A DNA stretch of 64,000 bases. Source: UBA2241 sp963777895. Lineage in GTDB: Bacteria > Actinomycetota > Thermoleophilia > UBA2241. The notes beneath the pieces are model-generated. The model was not told the DNA's origin, made no database searches, and saw nothing but the letters and a program-made list of their open reading frames with translations. The stretch covers positions 1-64,000 of the forward strand of contig CAVZSF010000003.1 of the NCBI GenBank assembly GCA_963777895.1, written 5' to 3'. Below, piece after piece: positions 9,294 to 19,082 of the stretch (position 1 is the first letter of the stretch; each line of letters opens with the position of its first letter). Made by a program: the position numbers and the translations under genes.

Positions 9294-10649
9294 ATGACCA
9301 GCCTTCCCGACTCACCGCTTTCCCTTTGGCTCGATCAGTACGGCGCCTACGAGGCGGCGCCACCGCTGGAAGGCGAGCAGGCTGCGGACGTGGCCGTCGT
9401 CGGCGGTGGCTTCACCGGCCTCGCGACGGCGATCGCCCTGAAGGACGTCGATCCTTCGCTCGATGTCGCCGTCCTCGAAGCCAAGACCGTGGGCTACGGG
9501 GCCAGCGGTCGCAACGGCTCGTTCGCGATGACCGTCGTCGGTCTGGGCTTCGGCACGACCGCGTTGCTGCGCGGCAAGACCTTCCTGCAGGCCGCGCACA
9601 CGTACATGGAGCGCGCGGTCGACGAGCTCGAAGAGCTGATCGACCGCGAGCAGCTTGACTGCGACAAGATCCGCCCGGGCTTCCTGCGCGTCGCCACGAC
9701 CGAAAGCTACGTGAAGCGTCTGAAGAAGCAGGTCGACCTCATGCAGTCGCTGGGCTTCGACGGCATCACCTGGATCGAGGCGGCCGAGGCACGGGCGATG
9801 GTCGACTCCCCACGCTACCTGGGCGGGATGTGGGAGCCGCGCCTGCTGCTGGTCGACCCGGCCAAGCTCGTGCGCGAAGAGAAGCGGGTCGCCATGGCGC
9901 GCGGCGTGCGCATCTTCGAGGAGACGCCGGTCATCTCGATCGTCTCTGAGGACGACGCGCGCCGCGGCTTCCGTCTGCTCACACCGCGCGGCTCGCTGGT
10001 CGCCCAGAAGCTCGCCTTCGCCACCAACGCCTACTCGCATCTCTTCCCGACCCTAGGCCACAAGCAGGTGCCCGCTTTCACCTACATGATCGCCACGGAG
10101 CCACTCTCCGACGAGCAGCTGGCGCCGATCGGCTGGGAAGGACGGCAGGGCCTCGAGGACGCGCGCAATCTGATCCACTACTACCGGCTGACGCCCGACA
10201 AGCGCATCGTCATGGGAGGCGGACCAGTCGGCCTCACCTACGCCGGCTCCCTCGAGGCCGACTCGGACGAGAAGGCCTGGAAGCACCTCGAGGACCACAT
10301 CCACTTCCTCTGGCCGCACCTCGGGGACCTGCGGGTCACGCACCGCTGGGGCGGGCCGTTCTCGGTCACGACCGACCTGACGCCCGCCCTCGGCTATGTG
10401 GGGGATCATCGCGTCGTCTACAGCCTCGGCTGCATCGGGCACGGTGTCTCGATGAGCTACGTCAACGGCCGCGAGCTGGCGGCCCTTCTGCTCGAGCGGC
10501 CGGCCACCGACCTGCCGCCGTGCCCGTTCATCAACCGGCGCGTGATCCCCTGGCCCCCGGAGCCGCTCCAGAGCGGCGCGACGCACGCCATCCGCGGCTA
10601 CCTGCGGGCCGAAGACGGCTTCTACGAACGTGGCCTGACAAAGGCCTAG
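9294..10649 (+). CDS. FAD-dependent oxidoreductase of the DAO family (PuuB-like)
   Basis: A 451-residue flavoprotein starting at ATG 9294 after GGAGGTGG. The Rossmann dinucleotide motif is VAVVGGGFTGLATAIAL (about residues 34-50), followed by GYGASGRNGSF, the signature seen in gamma-glutamylputrescine oxidase and related amine/amino-acid oxidases. The C-terminal part has GVSMSYVNGRELAALLL, the second FAD-contact region. It probably oxidises a primary or secondary amine using O2 or a quinone; the substrate cannot be told from the sequence. It is divergent from glnS and not clearly part of an operon. Confidence 0.82.
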   Translation: MTSLPDSPLSLWLDQYGAYEAAPPLEGEQAADVAVVGGGFTGLATAIALKDVDPSLDVAVLEAKTVGYGASGRNGSFAMTVVGLGFGTTALLRGKTFLQAAHTYMERAVDELEELIDREQLDCDKIRPGFLRVATTESYVKRLKKQVDLMQSLGFDGITWIEAAEARAMVDSPRYLGGMWEPRLLLVDPAKLVREEKRVAMARGVRIFEETPVISIVSEDDARRGFRLLTPRGSLVAQKLAFATNAYSHLFPTLGHKQVPAFTYMIATEPLSDEQLAPIGWEGRQGLEDARNLIHYYRLTPDKRIVMGGGPVGLTYAGSLEADSDEKAWKHLEDHIHFLWPHLGDLRVTHRWGGPFSVTTDLTPALGYVGDHRVVYSLGCIGHGVSMSYVNGRELAALLLERPATDLPPCPFINRRVIPWPPEPLQSGATHAIRGYLRAEDGFYERGLTKA

Positions 10650-10761
10650 GACAGGCGCGGACTGACCCCTCCCGACGTGTTCCCAACGGCAGAACGTCCC
10701 TAGTACTCGTCTAGAGTGGGGAGAACGCTCTCGCAACCTGTCGGCTCACACTGGGGCGCCG

Positions 10762-11223
10762 ATGACGAGGAGGGGGTTTCTCAAGTGGCTCATCGCCGGC
10801 TTCGGCGCGGTGTCGCTGGCCGGCGTCCTGTATCCCGTGATCCGTTTCCTCAAGCCGCCGGCGGCGGTTTCCGGCGCCATCGGCCAGGTCGCCAACGTCG
10901 GGGCGGTGAGCACCTTCCCTGACGGACAGCTCACCGCCATCGTCGTGAACGGACAGCCCGCGTACGTCACCGCCCAGGGCGGCACCTACACCGTCCACTC
11001 CCTCATCTGCACTCACCTCGGGTGCGTCGTCGCGGTCTCCGGCGACAAGCTCCACTGCCCCTGTCACGGCAGCGATTTCGCGGCGAGCGGCGCCGTGACG
11101 AAGGGCCCTGCCAAGCTGCCGTTGCCGCCCTATCACTCGCAGGTCCAGGACGGCTCACTGCTGGTCGGCCCGATCGACCTCAGCAAGGCGTCCTACCCCG
11201 GCTGGTACAAGGGGGAGTTCTGA
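10762..11223 (+). CDS. Rieske iron-sulfur protein of a cytochrome bc-type complex
   Basis: 153 residues. An N-terminal RRGFLKW stretch (twin-arginine-like) and a membrane anchor (about residues 9-28) precede the Rieske fold. CTHLGC (83-88) and CPCHGS (99-104) give the 2Fe-2S ligands Cys83, His85, Cys99 and His102 and the disulfide Cys88/Cys101. It accepts electrons from quinol at the outer face of the membrane. The stop overlaps the start of the cytochrome b6-like gene by one base, indicating translational coupling. It is shorter than actinobacterial QcrA, which carries extra helices, and closer in size to the b6f/Firmicutes type. Confidence 0.93.
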   Translation: MTRRGFLKWLIAGFGAVSLAGVLYPVIRFLKPPAAVSGAIGQVANVGAVSTFPDGQLTAIVVNGQPAYVTAQGGTYTVHSLICTHLGCVVAVSGDKLHCPCHGSDFAASGAVTKGPAKLPLPPYHSQVQDGSLLVGPIDLSKASYPGWYKGEF

Positions 11224-11921
11224 TGAGCGCGCTGCCTGAGAGCGCACCTCCTCCCGAGGCGTCGCCGGCGAACCGAGGCGCTGTCAACTGGCTCGTCGGC
11301 CGGCTCGGCCTTGATGAGACGATGGAGGATCAGTACAACCGCATCGTCCCAAAGCACGCCACCAACTACATCTACTGCTTCGGCGGCATCGCCTTCGTGC
11401 TCTTCGTCATCCTCGCCGTCACCGGCATCATGCTCGCGGTCTACTACGAAGCTACACCGGCCACCGCTTATCAGAGCGTGCTCGACATCTCGACCAACGT
11501 GCAGTTCGGCTGGTGGATCCGCTCGATCCATCGCTGGGCCGCCGGCGGCATGGTCCTCCTGGTCTTCATCCACATGCTGCGCGTCTTCTTCACCGGCGCC
11601 TACAAGGCGCCGCGCGAGCTGAACTGGGTCAACGGGGTCGTCCTGCTGCTCCTCACGCTGGGCTTCGGTTTCACCGGCTACCTGCTGCCCTGGGACCAGA
11701 AGGCCTACTGGGCGACCAAGGTCGGCACCGACATCGCCGGCTCTGTCCCGCTGATCGGCCACTTCCTGCTGGTCAGCTTGCGTGGCGGCGACCAGATCAG
11801 CGCCGCCACGCTGGGACGGTTCTTCAGCCTGCACGTGCTCGTGCTGCCGGCTCTCATCGTCGTGTTCCTCATCGGGCACTTCTGGATGATCCGCCGGCAC
11901 GGCATCTCCGGACGGCTGTAG
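11223..11921 (+). CDS. cytochrome b6-like subunit (N-terminal half of cytochrome b)
   Basis: 232 residues with four transmembrane helices. Haem-b ligands are His103/His117 and His204/His219; the 15-residue spacing of the second pair is the b6-type spacing (14 in mitochondrial-type cytochrome b). Cys52 in NYIYCFGG aligns with the cysteine that binds the extra haem c(i) in b6f and Firmicutes bc complexes, so a covalent third haem is likely. It works with the Rieske protein and subunit IV in quinol oxidation. The split b6/IV organisation is unlike the fused QcrB of most Actinomycetota. Confidence 0.93.
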   Translation: MSALPESAPPPEASPANRGAVNWLVGRLGLDETMEDQYNRIVPKHATNYIYCFGGIAFVLFVILAVTGIMLAVYYEATPATAYQSVLDISTNVQFGWWIRSIHRWAAGGMVLLVFIHMLRVFFTGAYKAPRELNWVNGVVLLLLTLGFGFTGYLLPWDQKAYWATKVGTDIAGSVPLIGHFLLVSLRGGDQISAATLGRFFSLHVLVLPALIVVFLIGHFWMIRRHGISGRL

Positions 11922-11930
11922 GGGCGAGGG

Positions 11931-12377
11931 ATGGCGCGCCGCGACAGACAGGTCCCGACCAATGAGCCGCCCCGCTTCTACTGGGAGATGTGGCGCGATC
12001 CCGGCCAAGGCTACATCCCGTACTTCTGGGAGGAGCTCACGTCGCAAGCGATGATGTTCTTCCTCTTCCTGGGGGTCATCGGGGGGGTCGCTCTGCTGTG
12101 GCCGGCGGACCTCGCCGAGCGCGCCAACGTGCTGGTTACACCCCCCGGCATCAAGCCCGAGTGGTACTTCCTCGGCCTCTTCCAGCTCATCAAGGTGATC
12201 CCCGAGCTCGCCGCGATCATCGTGGTGGGCCTCGTGCTGCTGCTGCTCATCGTGCTGCCGTTCGTGGACCGCAGCCCGGAGCGCAACCCCCTGCACAAGC
12301 CCGTCACGACGACGATCGGCGTCGCCATCGTCGTCGTACTCGTGGCCCTGACCATTTGGGGGGCCGCGACGCCGTGA
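11931..12377 (+). CDS. cytochrome bc complex subunit IV-like protein
   Basis: 148 residues with three predicted helices, equivalent to the C-terminal half of cytochrome b. The PEWY motif (Pro76-Tyr79) that lines the quinol-oxidising site is intact, preceded by TPPGIK as in subunit IV of b6f-type complexes. It starts 9 bases after the b6-like stop behind GGGGCGAGGG, so it belongs to the same operon. It completes the quinol oxidation site with the preceding gene. Confidence 0.92.
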   Translation: MARRDRQVPTNEPPRFYWEMWRDPGQGYIPYFWEELTSQAMMFFLFLGVIGGVALLWPADLAERANVLVTPPGIKPEWYFLGLFQLIKVIPELAAIIVVGLVLLLLIVLPFVDRSPERNPLHKPVTTTIGVAIVVVLVALTIWGAATP

Positions 12378-12393
12378 GCCCGGAGGAGGAGAC

Positions 12394-13261
12394 ATGAAGC
12401 GAGTCATCCTGTGGTGGGTACCCGCGGTGCTTGCCGCGACGCTGGCCGCGGCGGCGGGATGCGCGAGCCTGGCCACCCCGGAGGCGCCGAGCTCGGGGTC
12501 GCCGACGACAGGTGGGGGCGTCGCGGCCAACGTAAGTCAGCAGGTGAAGGACGGTGGGCAACTCTACGTCGATCTGGCCTGCGTCCGTTGTCACGCCCCC
12601 CAAGGCGTCGGCGGCATCCCGAACCGGCTCAACGTCGGCGGCGACAGCACCATTCCACCGCTCGACAACGCCTATCGAGACGAGACGGAGCAGTTCCGCA
12701 CGGCGGTGCAGATCACCCAGGTGCTGGACGAGGGCGGCATCGTGAGCAAGAAGCCGGGCGTCATCAATATGCCGTCGTGGAAGGGCGTCATCAACGACGG
12801 CCCAGGCCGACGCCGTAGCCGCCTACATCCTCGCCGGCCTCCCGAACACCGGCGCCAGCTACGACCCCGATCCGGCCAAGGCGGCGGACATCTACAGTGC
12901 GTACGCCTGCCTCTACTGTCACGGGCAGGTGGGGCCCAACGCCTCACCGCCGCCGGCGCCGAATCCGAAGACTGAGGACAAGACGGTGCCGGGTCTTCGC
13001 AACCCCGACGACCCGGTGCCGATGAGCGAGCTGCGCTCGGTGCTGATGGAGGGCTCGATCCCCGACCCGGGCACCAAAGGCGTGATCCTCATGCCGGCCT
13101 GGGGACAGATCCTCTCGACCGACCAGGTGAACGCGATCCTGCCGTACATCGTGGACGGCCCGAAGGCAAAGACGTTGCCGGCGCCGGCGCCCGCCACGCC
13201 GCTGCCGCTGGCAAGCGGCCCGGCCACCGGCGCCTCCCCATCGGCCTCGGGCTCACCATGA
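12394..13261 (+). CDS. dihaem cytochrome c lipoprotein of the bc operon, one frameshift
   Basis: Starts at ATG 12394 after GGAGGAGG. A lipoprotein-type signal ends at AAAAGCASL (Cys about 23), then a Ser/Gly/Thr linker. Two cytochrome c modules carry CVRCH (about 12586) and CLYCH (about 12909), with MPSWKGV and MPAWGQI supplying possible methionine ligands. The frame breaks once at 12800-12805, where one extra G or C sits; correcting it joins GVIND to QADAVAAYILAGL. It ends in a Pro/Ala/Ser-rich tail overlapping the next ATG. It most likely carries electrons from the Rieske/b6 complex to the oxidase, as the dihaem QcrC of Actinomycetota does. Confidence 0.85.
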
Positions 13262-13557
13262 CCGCGGCGCTCAACGTCCTGTTGGCGCAGGGCATCCCCC
13301 TGGCGCCGCCGCTCCAGACACGCGTCATCGCGCTCGTGGTCGTGGAGGTCTTCCTGATCACCACGGCCGTGCTGCTCTACGTCCGATGGGTGCAGCTCAG
13401 GGACGAGCCGCTCGACGAGTGGTGGCGGCGGCGCAAGGGGGCCGGATTCTCCGCCCGGACGCGCGCGCTGATGGACGAGTCCGAGCGCGCGCGTCGCGCA
13501 GAAGAAGGCTCGGAGGAGCCGCAGCCGCTGCCTCCGGAGCACGGCCCTCCCACCTGA
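13258..13557 (+). CDS. small membrane protein of the bc operon
   Basis: 99 residues whose ATG overlaps the cytochrome c stop (ATGA). One clear transmembrane helix (about residues 20-43, VIALVVVEVFLITTAVLLYV) is followed by a charged cytoplasmic tail (EWWRRRKGAG..., rich in Arg and Glu). No haem or metal motif is visible. Tight coupling suggests an accessory or structural subunit of the bc complex; I do not recognise the family. Confidence 0.7.
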   Translation: MTAALNVLLAQGIPLAPPLQTRVIALVVVEVFLITTAVLLYVRWVQLRDEPLDEWWRRRKGAGFSARTRALMDESERARRAEEGSEEPQPLPPEHGPPT

Positions 13558-13617
13558 GACCTCGCCCGGCACCCGGTTGTAGGATGCGGCCAAGGGCATC
13601 GTCGAACCGGGAGAGCC

Positions 13618-13944
13618 ATGAGCGAGCGAGCCAAGGTCGTGATCGGTGCGATCGTGATCTTCGCGACCGCCCCCCTGTTCCTGGCGGTGGCCGTCCGCCT
13701 GTCGGGCGCCGCCGTCGTCGGCGCCGGCGTGCTCGCCGCCATCATGCTCGCTGTCGGCGTGTATCTGGCCCGGCCCTGGCTGGTCACGGCGCGCCGCCAT
13801 GAGAGCAGCCCGGGCTCGGTGCCCGAGCCGGCGGGCTGCCTTCCCATCGTGGTCATGCTCGTCGCCCTCGCCACCGGCGGCATCATCGTCTGGTTCGTGG
13901 TGTTCTACGGCGCTGCGGCGATGATGGGCGGCTGGAACGTCTGA
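13618..13944 (+). CDS. hypothetical membrane protein, three helices
   Basis: 108 residues from ATG 13618 behind GGGAGAGCC. Hydrophobic segments lie at about 6-29, 31-51 and 78-104, with a short Ser/Pro/Glu loop between the second and third. The family is not recognised. It follows the bc operon by 60 bases and may be transcribed with it. Confidence 0.6.
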   Translation: MSERAKVVIGAIVIFATAPLFLAVAVRLSGAAVVGAGVLAAIMLAVGVYLARPWLVTARRHESSPGSVPEPAGCLPIVVMLVALATGGIIVWFVVFYGAAAMMGGWNV

Positions 13945-14037
13945 GGGAGGCCGACCCCGACCGGGGTGGCCACCAGGCGTCATATACTCGAACGACCCCA
14001 GGCCGCTTGTGGCTCACCCGCGTCAGGAGGGAACGCG

Positions 14038-14187
14038 ATGAGGAAGCCGACCCGTCCACTGCTCATGCTCGCACTGGCCGCGCCGTGCCTGCTCGGAGCA
14101 GGGACAGTCCCCTCGCTGTGCGTGCGTGAACGCCTGGCCCGCGCGACGACGTTCATCGACGCCAGCCTGCAGAAGTACCGGCCCTAG
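14038..14187 (+). CDS. small secreted protein, 49 residues
   Basis: ATG 14038 sits behind CAGGAGGGAACGCG, a strong ribosome site. Residues 1-24 are a basic N-terminus and hydrophobic core (RPLLMLALAAPCLLGAG), as in a signal peptide; the remaining ~25 residues (SLCVRERLARATTFIDASLQ...) look helical with one Cys. It ends three bases before the GTG of the GH18-like gene, so it is probably translated together with it. Function unknown; the small size leaves doubt. Confidence 0.5.
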   Translation: MRKPTRPLLMLALAAPCLLGAGTVPSLCVRERLARATTFIDASLQKYRP

Positions 14188-14190
14188 TCC

Positions 14191-15309
14191 GTGGGAGAAG
14201 CGCCGAGATCGAGGCGGCGGCGAGCGGTCGCGCGCCGCCGCCTCGCCGCCGCCGTCTTCATCGCGGCCATCCTCGTGACGCTGGGCCTGGCGCGCCTCGG
14301 CTGCGGGGACGACCAGCCGCCCTTCACCGGGCGGCTTGGCGATCCCGGCGGCGGGCGCGCCTACCGCGTCACCGCCTGGAACCACGGCAATCCCGCCTCG
14401 ATCGCGACTGCCCTGCAGGCGCAGGCCATCGACGAGGTCGACTTCGTCTGGTACCTCTCCCAGGCCGACGGCAGCGTCGCCACCGAGCGCGAGGACCTCG
14501 ATCTGGTGCGCTCCACCCGCGAGGGCGGAGCCCAGGCCTTCGCCACGCTCGTGAACCGCAAGCCGGGCGGCGGCTTCGACGGCGCGATCGCGCACCGCAT
14601 CCTCGCGACCCCCGCGTCGCGGACCTCCCACGTCGCGACGCTCGTTCAACTCGTCCTGGACAGGGGCTACGACGGTCTCGACCTCGACTGGGAACTCGTG
14701 CCGGTCGCCGACCGTGACCGGTTCTCGGCCTTCGTCGAGGAGCTCGCCGGCGCGCTCCACGAAGAGCACCGGCTCCTCAGCATCGCGGTCTTCCCCAAGG
14801 AATCGGAACCGGGCGCCTGGGCGACGCAGAAGGTGGCCGACTACCGCCGCCTGGGGGCGGCCGTCGACGAGTTCAAGGTCATGACGTACAGCTACAGCGG
14901 GGGGTGGAGCGACCCGGGACCGCAGGCGCCGTTGGACTGGGCCGGCCGCGTGCTCGCCTTCGCCGCCTCACAGGTGCCACCGGAGAAGGTCCTCATGGGC
15001 GTGCCCTTCTACGGCTTCGACTGGCACGGCGGCGTGACCACCGCGGTGCACTGGCGCGACGCCGCCGCGAAGCTCGAGGAGCTCGGCACAGCGGCGTCGC
15101 GCGACAAGGCCTCGCAGGAGGCGACGTTCACCTACGAGAAAGACGGCGTCACCCACACCGTGTTCTTCCAGGACAGGGCCGCCGTGGCCGCAAAGCTCGC
15201 CATGCTGACGCAGAAGCACGCCAAGCTCGGCGGCATCGCGATCTGGCAGATGTACGGCGAGGACCCCGGGGTCTGGTCGGTGATTCGGAAGGGGCTCCGG
15301 AAGCCATGA
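14191..15309 (+). CDS. GH18-family glycoside hydrolase-like protein, membrane-anchored or secreted
   Basis: 372 residues from GTG 14191. An Arg-rich start and a hydrophobic helix (about residues 19-36) ending at LGCGDD suggest a signal anchor or lipoprotein. The GH18 active-site motif is intact as YDGLDLDWEL (DxxDxDxE form), and typical barrel strands follow: FKVMTYSYSGGWSDPG, KVLMGVPFYGFDW and GIAIWQMYGEDPG. Such proteins hydrolyse chitin- or peptidoglycan-like beta-1,4-GlcNAc polymers, or act as spore-cortex YaaH-type enzymes. No LysM or chitin-binding domain is present. Its stop overlaps the mntP start. Confidence 0.82.
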   Translation: MGEAPRSRRRRAVARRRLAAAVFIAAILVTLGLARLGCGDDQPPFTGRLGDPGGGRAYRVTAWNHGNPASIATALQAQAIDEVDFVWYLSQADGSVATEREDLDLVRSTREGGAQAFATLVNRKPGGGFDGAIAHRILATPASRTSHVATLVQLVLDRGYDGLDLDWELVPVADRDRFSAFVEELAGALHEEHRLLSIAVFPKESEPGAWATQKVADYRRLGAAVDEFKVMTYSYSGGWSDPGPQAPLDWAGRVLAFAASQVPPEKVLMGVPFYGFDWHGGVTTAVHWRDAAAKLEELGTAASRDKASQEATFTYEKDGVTHTVFFQDRAAVAAKLAMLTQKHAKLGGIAIWQMYGEDPGVWSVIRKGLRKP

Positions 15310-15866
15310 GCATCCTCACCCTCCTGGGCATCGCCGTCGCCCTCGCCATGGACGCCTTCGCGGTGTCGATAGGCGTGGGCCTGACCGCCGACGCCGTCAG
15401 CCTCCGGAAGACACTGCGGCTCGCCTGGCACTTCGGCCTCTTCCAGGCCCTGATGCCGATCATCGGCTGGCTCGCCGGCCTCTCCGTCGAGCGCTGGATC
15501 AGCGGCATCGACCACTGGATCGCCTTCGGCCTCCTGACCGTCATCGGCGGCCGGATGGTCTACGAGGCCCTGCACGAGGAGGACGAGGTCCGCGCCGGGC
15601 GCGACCCGACTCGCGGCGCATCGCTCGTCGTGCTCTCCGTGGCGACCAGCATCGATGCGCTTGCCGTCGGCCTCTCGCTGGCCCTCCTCGGCGTCGAGAT
15701 CTGGTACCCCGCCGCGGTCATCGGCGCCGTCGCCTTCGCCTTCACGGCGGTGGGCATCCACCTGGGCCGCCGCTTCGGCGCCCTCCTCGGCCGCCGCATG
15801 GAGGTGGCCGGCGGCGTGATCCTCATCGCCATCGGCGTGCGGATCCTGATCGAGCACCTCTTCTAG
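15306..15866 (+). CDS. mntP: manganese efflux pump MntP
   Basis: 186 residues, six predicted transmembrane helices. The conserved MDAFAVSIGVGL in helix 1 and SIDALAVGLSLALLG in helix 4 carry the paired aspartates of MntP transporters. The length matches the family. It exports Mn2+ (in some members related divalent cations) across the cytoplasmic membrane. The ATG lies within the final codons of the GH18-like gene, so translation is coupled; no yybP-ykoY riboswitch directly precedes it. Confidence 0.9.
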   Translation: MSILTLLGIAVALAMDAFAVSIGVGLTADAVSLRKTLRLAWHFGLFQALMPIIGWLAGLSVERWISGIDHWIAFGLLTVIGGRMVYEALHEEDEVRAGRDPTRGASLVVLSVATSIDALAVGLSLALLGVEIWYPAAVIGAVAFAFTAVGIHLGRRFGALLGRRMEVAGGVILIAIGVRILIEHLF

Positions 15867-16012
15867 ACGCCACACCTTCGTGGTCGTCGCTTCGCTTCGA
15901 CGTCCCGCTCTCAGGGTGGCCACAGGGATGACACAGGGCGCCCGCAGACTGCGGCAGTAGAACCACGCCAGTGAACGGCGGCGTGGATGTCGCTGCCCCA
16001 AGGAGGGAGCCT

Positions 16013-17469
16013 ATGTTCTTCACGTATCTCTGGCGCGAGCTGCGCCGCCGGCACCGCCAGGCCCTGCTCACGGCGTTCGGTCTCGCCGTGGGCGTCGGGC
16101 TTGTGGTCGCGGTGACGGCCTATGCCGACGGCGTGGCAGCGGCGCAGGACGAGGTCCTGCGATCGCTGTACGGCGTCGGCACCGCTATCACGGTGACGCA
16201 GACGGCGCAGCTAGGCACGGGCGGCCCGCAGCAGTTCGGCATGACCCCGGGAGACCGCCAGGACCAGGGTGAGAAGTTCTCGCGTGACCGGGTCATGACC
16301 TCTCCCGGCCAGCAGGCCATCTCGACCGGGAAGATCGACAAGATCGCCGCCCTCGACGGGGTCACCTCCGCCGTCGGCGGTCTGACCGTCAGCGTCATGC
16401 ACGTCGAAGGCGAGTTCGCCCAGACGATGCCGGAGCAGGGCGGCCAGAGCAGCCAGCAGACGCCGGCCTCCGGCGATCAGCCTCAGGCGATGGCGTCCCA
16501 GGCGCCCATCGCGGTCCAGTCCTACACCATCACCGGAGTGGACGTGACCGATCAGACGATCGGTCCGCTGAGCTCGGCCACGATCGTCAAGGGACGCACG
16601 TTCGCGGGCGACGAGACCAACGCCAAGGTGATGCTCGTCGAGAAGGGCTACGCCAAGCAGAACGACCTGACCCTCGGCGACACGAAGAAGATCGACGGCG
16701 CGAAGTACGAGATCGTCGGCGTGGTGACGTCTGCGAGCAGCTCCGCCAACTACTACCTGCCTCTCGCGCGCGTGCAGAAGATCGCCGATGAGGACGGCGT
16801 CAGCCAGATCTACGTCAAGGCCGACAGCGCCGAGAACATCACCGCGGTCAAGAAGGAGATCAAGGCGGTCTTCCCCAAGGCGACCGTGACCACCGCCGAG
16901 GATCTGGCCGACCAGGTGAGCGGCTCGCTCTCCAGCGCGTCCAAGCTCGCCGACCAGCTCGGGACCTGGCTCGCCGGCGCCGCCTTGATCGCGGCCTTCC
17001 TGGTCGCCAGCCTGCTGACGGTGTCCGCCGTCTCACGGCGGGTACGCGAATTCGGCACCCTGAAGGCCCTCGGCTGGCGCAGCCGCCGGGTCGTCGGGCA
17101 GGTGCTCGGCGAGTCGGTCGTGCAGGGCATCGCCGGCGGCGTCATGGGCGTCGCACTCGGTGCAGCGGGCGCCTGGCTCATCACGCAGCTTTCGCCAGAC
17201 CTCGAAGCCAAAGTGGGTGCGACGGCGAACGCCGCCGGCGCCGTCATGGGCGGACCCGGCGGCGCCTTGCCTCCCGGACAAAGCGACGGCATGCGTGCCC
17301 TGGCCGACGCCGCCCAGACGGTGACCGTCCAGCTCACCGCGCCCATCAGCCTCGAACTGGTGCTTCTCGCCGTCGGGCTGGCCCTCGCGGGCGGACTCCT
17401 GGCGGGAGCCTTCGGCGGCTGGCGTGCCTCGCGGCTTCGCCCCGCTGACGCGCTGAGGAGGGTGGACTG

Positions 17470-17470
<1 letters not shown>
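16013..17470 (+). CDS. FtsX/MacB-like ABC transporter permease
   Basis: 485 residues from ATG 16013 behind AGGAGGGAG. Topology is that of the FtsX superfamily: one helix near the N-terminus (about 20-38), a long extracytoplasmic domain (about 40-315, Gln/Ser/Thr-rich, MacB periplasmic core-like), then three C-terminal helices (about 322-347, 370-395, 448-472). It ends LRPADALRRVD, overlapping the ATPase start. With the next gene it forms an exporter or mechanotransmission complex for peptides, lipoproteins or envelope control; the substrate is unknown. Confidence 0.85.
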
Positions 17471-18387
<917 letters not shown>

Positions 18388-18490
18388 GGCGCAGGCGCGG
18401 CGCGTGATCGTCGGCGCGTCGGAGCGGCGCGCGATCGCCGACGCGCCGGCCGGCCAGCGTCGGACTCCGCGGCGTGTCGCCAGACGAAAC

Positions 18491-18532
18491 GACGGCGGCG
18501 GGGAGAGCCTTGAGGCTCTCCCCGCCGCCGTC
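18491..18532. terminator. bidirectional terminator hairpin
   Basis: A perfect 19-bp stem with a TTGA loop (GACGGCGGCGGGGAGAGCC / GGCTCTCCCCGCCGCCGTC) lies between the convergent ABC ATPase and rpsR genes. A short TCTCGTTCTC run follows on the plus strand. Confidence 0.8.
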
Positions 18533-18594
18533 TCGTTCTCAGGCGGGCTCGCCAGCCTTACCGCCGAGCCCGCTGCGGCTCGTCGCGCCTGCGG

Positions 18595-18909
18595 CTAGTC
18601 GCGGCTGCGGCGGCGGCCGCCGCCGCGCTCGCTGAGGCCGCGGGCCTCGGCGACGTACGGCAGCAGCGCCATCTCGCGGGCGCGCTTGATGGCGGCCGCC
18701 AGCTGGCGCTGGTGCCGGCGGCAGGTCCCGGTCGTGCGCGGCGACTTGATCTTGCCGCGGTCGCTGATGAAGCGGCGCAGGCCGGAGTAGTCCTTGTAGT
18801 CGACCTCGTCGATCTTCTCTTTGCAGAAGTGGCAGAAGCGGCGGCGCGAGGGATCGAACGGTCCGCGCCTCTTCTTGTCGGTGCGGGGCTTGCGCTTCGT
18901 ACTCGGCAC
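18595..18909 (-). CDS. rpsR: 30S ribosomal protein S18
   Basis: 104 residues from GTG 18909, preceded by an AAGGAAG ribosome site; further upstream starts would add a non-conserved extension. Core text FCHFCKEKIDEVDYKDYSGL, FISDRGKI, TGTCRRHQRQLAAAIKRAR and MALLPYV is diagnostic of S18, which binds S6 on the platform of the 30S subunit. The CxxC plus later Cys/His resemble zinc-type (C+) S18 proteins. Unusually it stands alone: neither rpsF, ssb nor rplI is beside it, so it may be a second copy. Confidence 0.95.
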   Translation of the reverse strand: MPSTKRKPRTDKKRRGPFDPSRRRFCHFCKEKIDEVDYKDYSGLRRFISDRGKIKSPRTTGTCRRHQRQLAAAIKRAREMALLPYVAEARGLSERGGGRRRSRD

Positions 18910-19082
18910 TCTGGCTTCCTTTCTCCTGCGTCGGCGGTGACGCGGTGCTTCCGCTGAAGTCCTCGGGGCATGCCGCGGGGACGTGCTGTCTCTTAGCGCG
19001 AAGCGACAGTGTACCTCGACTCGGCCGTCGAGGCCATCGTCCACGATGTCGCAGCCGCGCCGCGGTCGCGGCCGGCCGAGGA

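Noticed and set aside
15867..16012. Promoter or attachment site between mntP and the ABC permease
   Set aside because: Only short imperfect repeats; nothing beyond a ribosome site could be supported.
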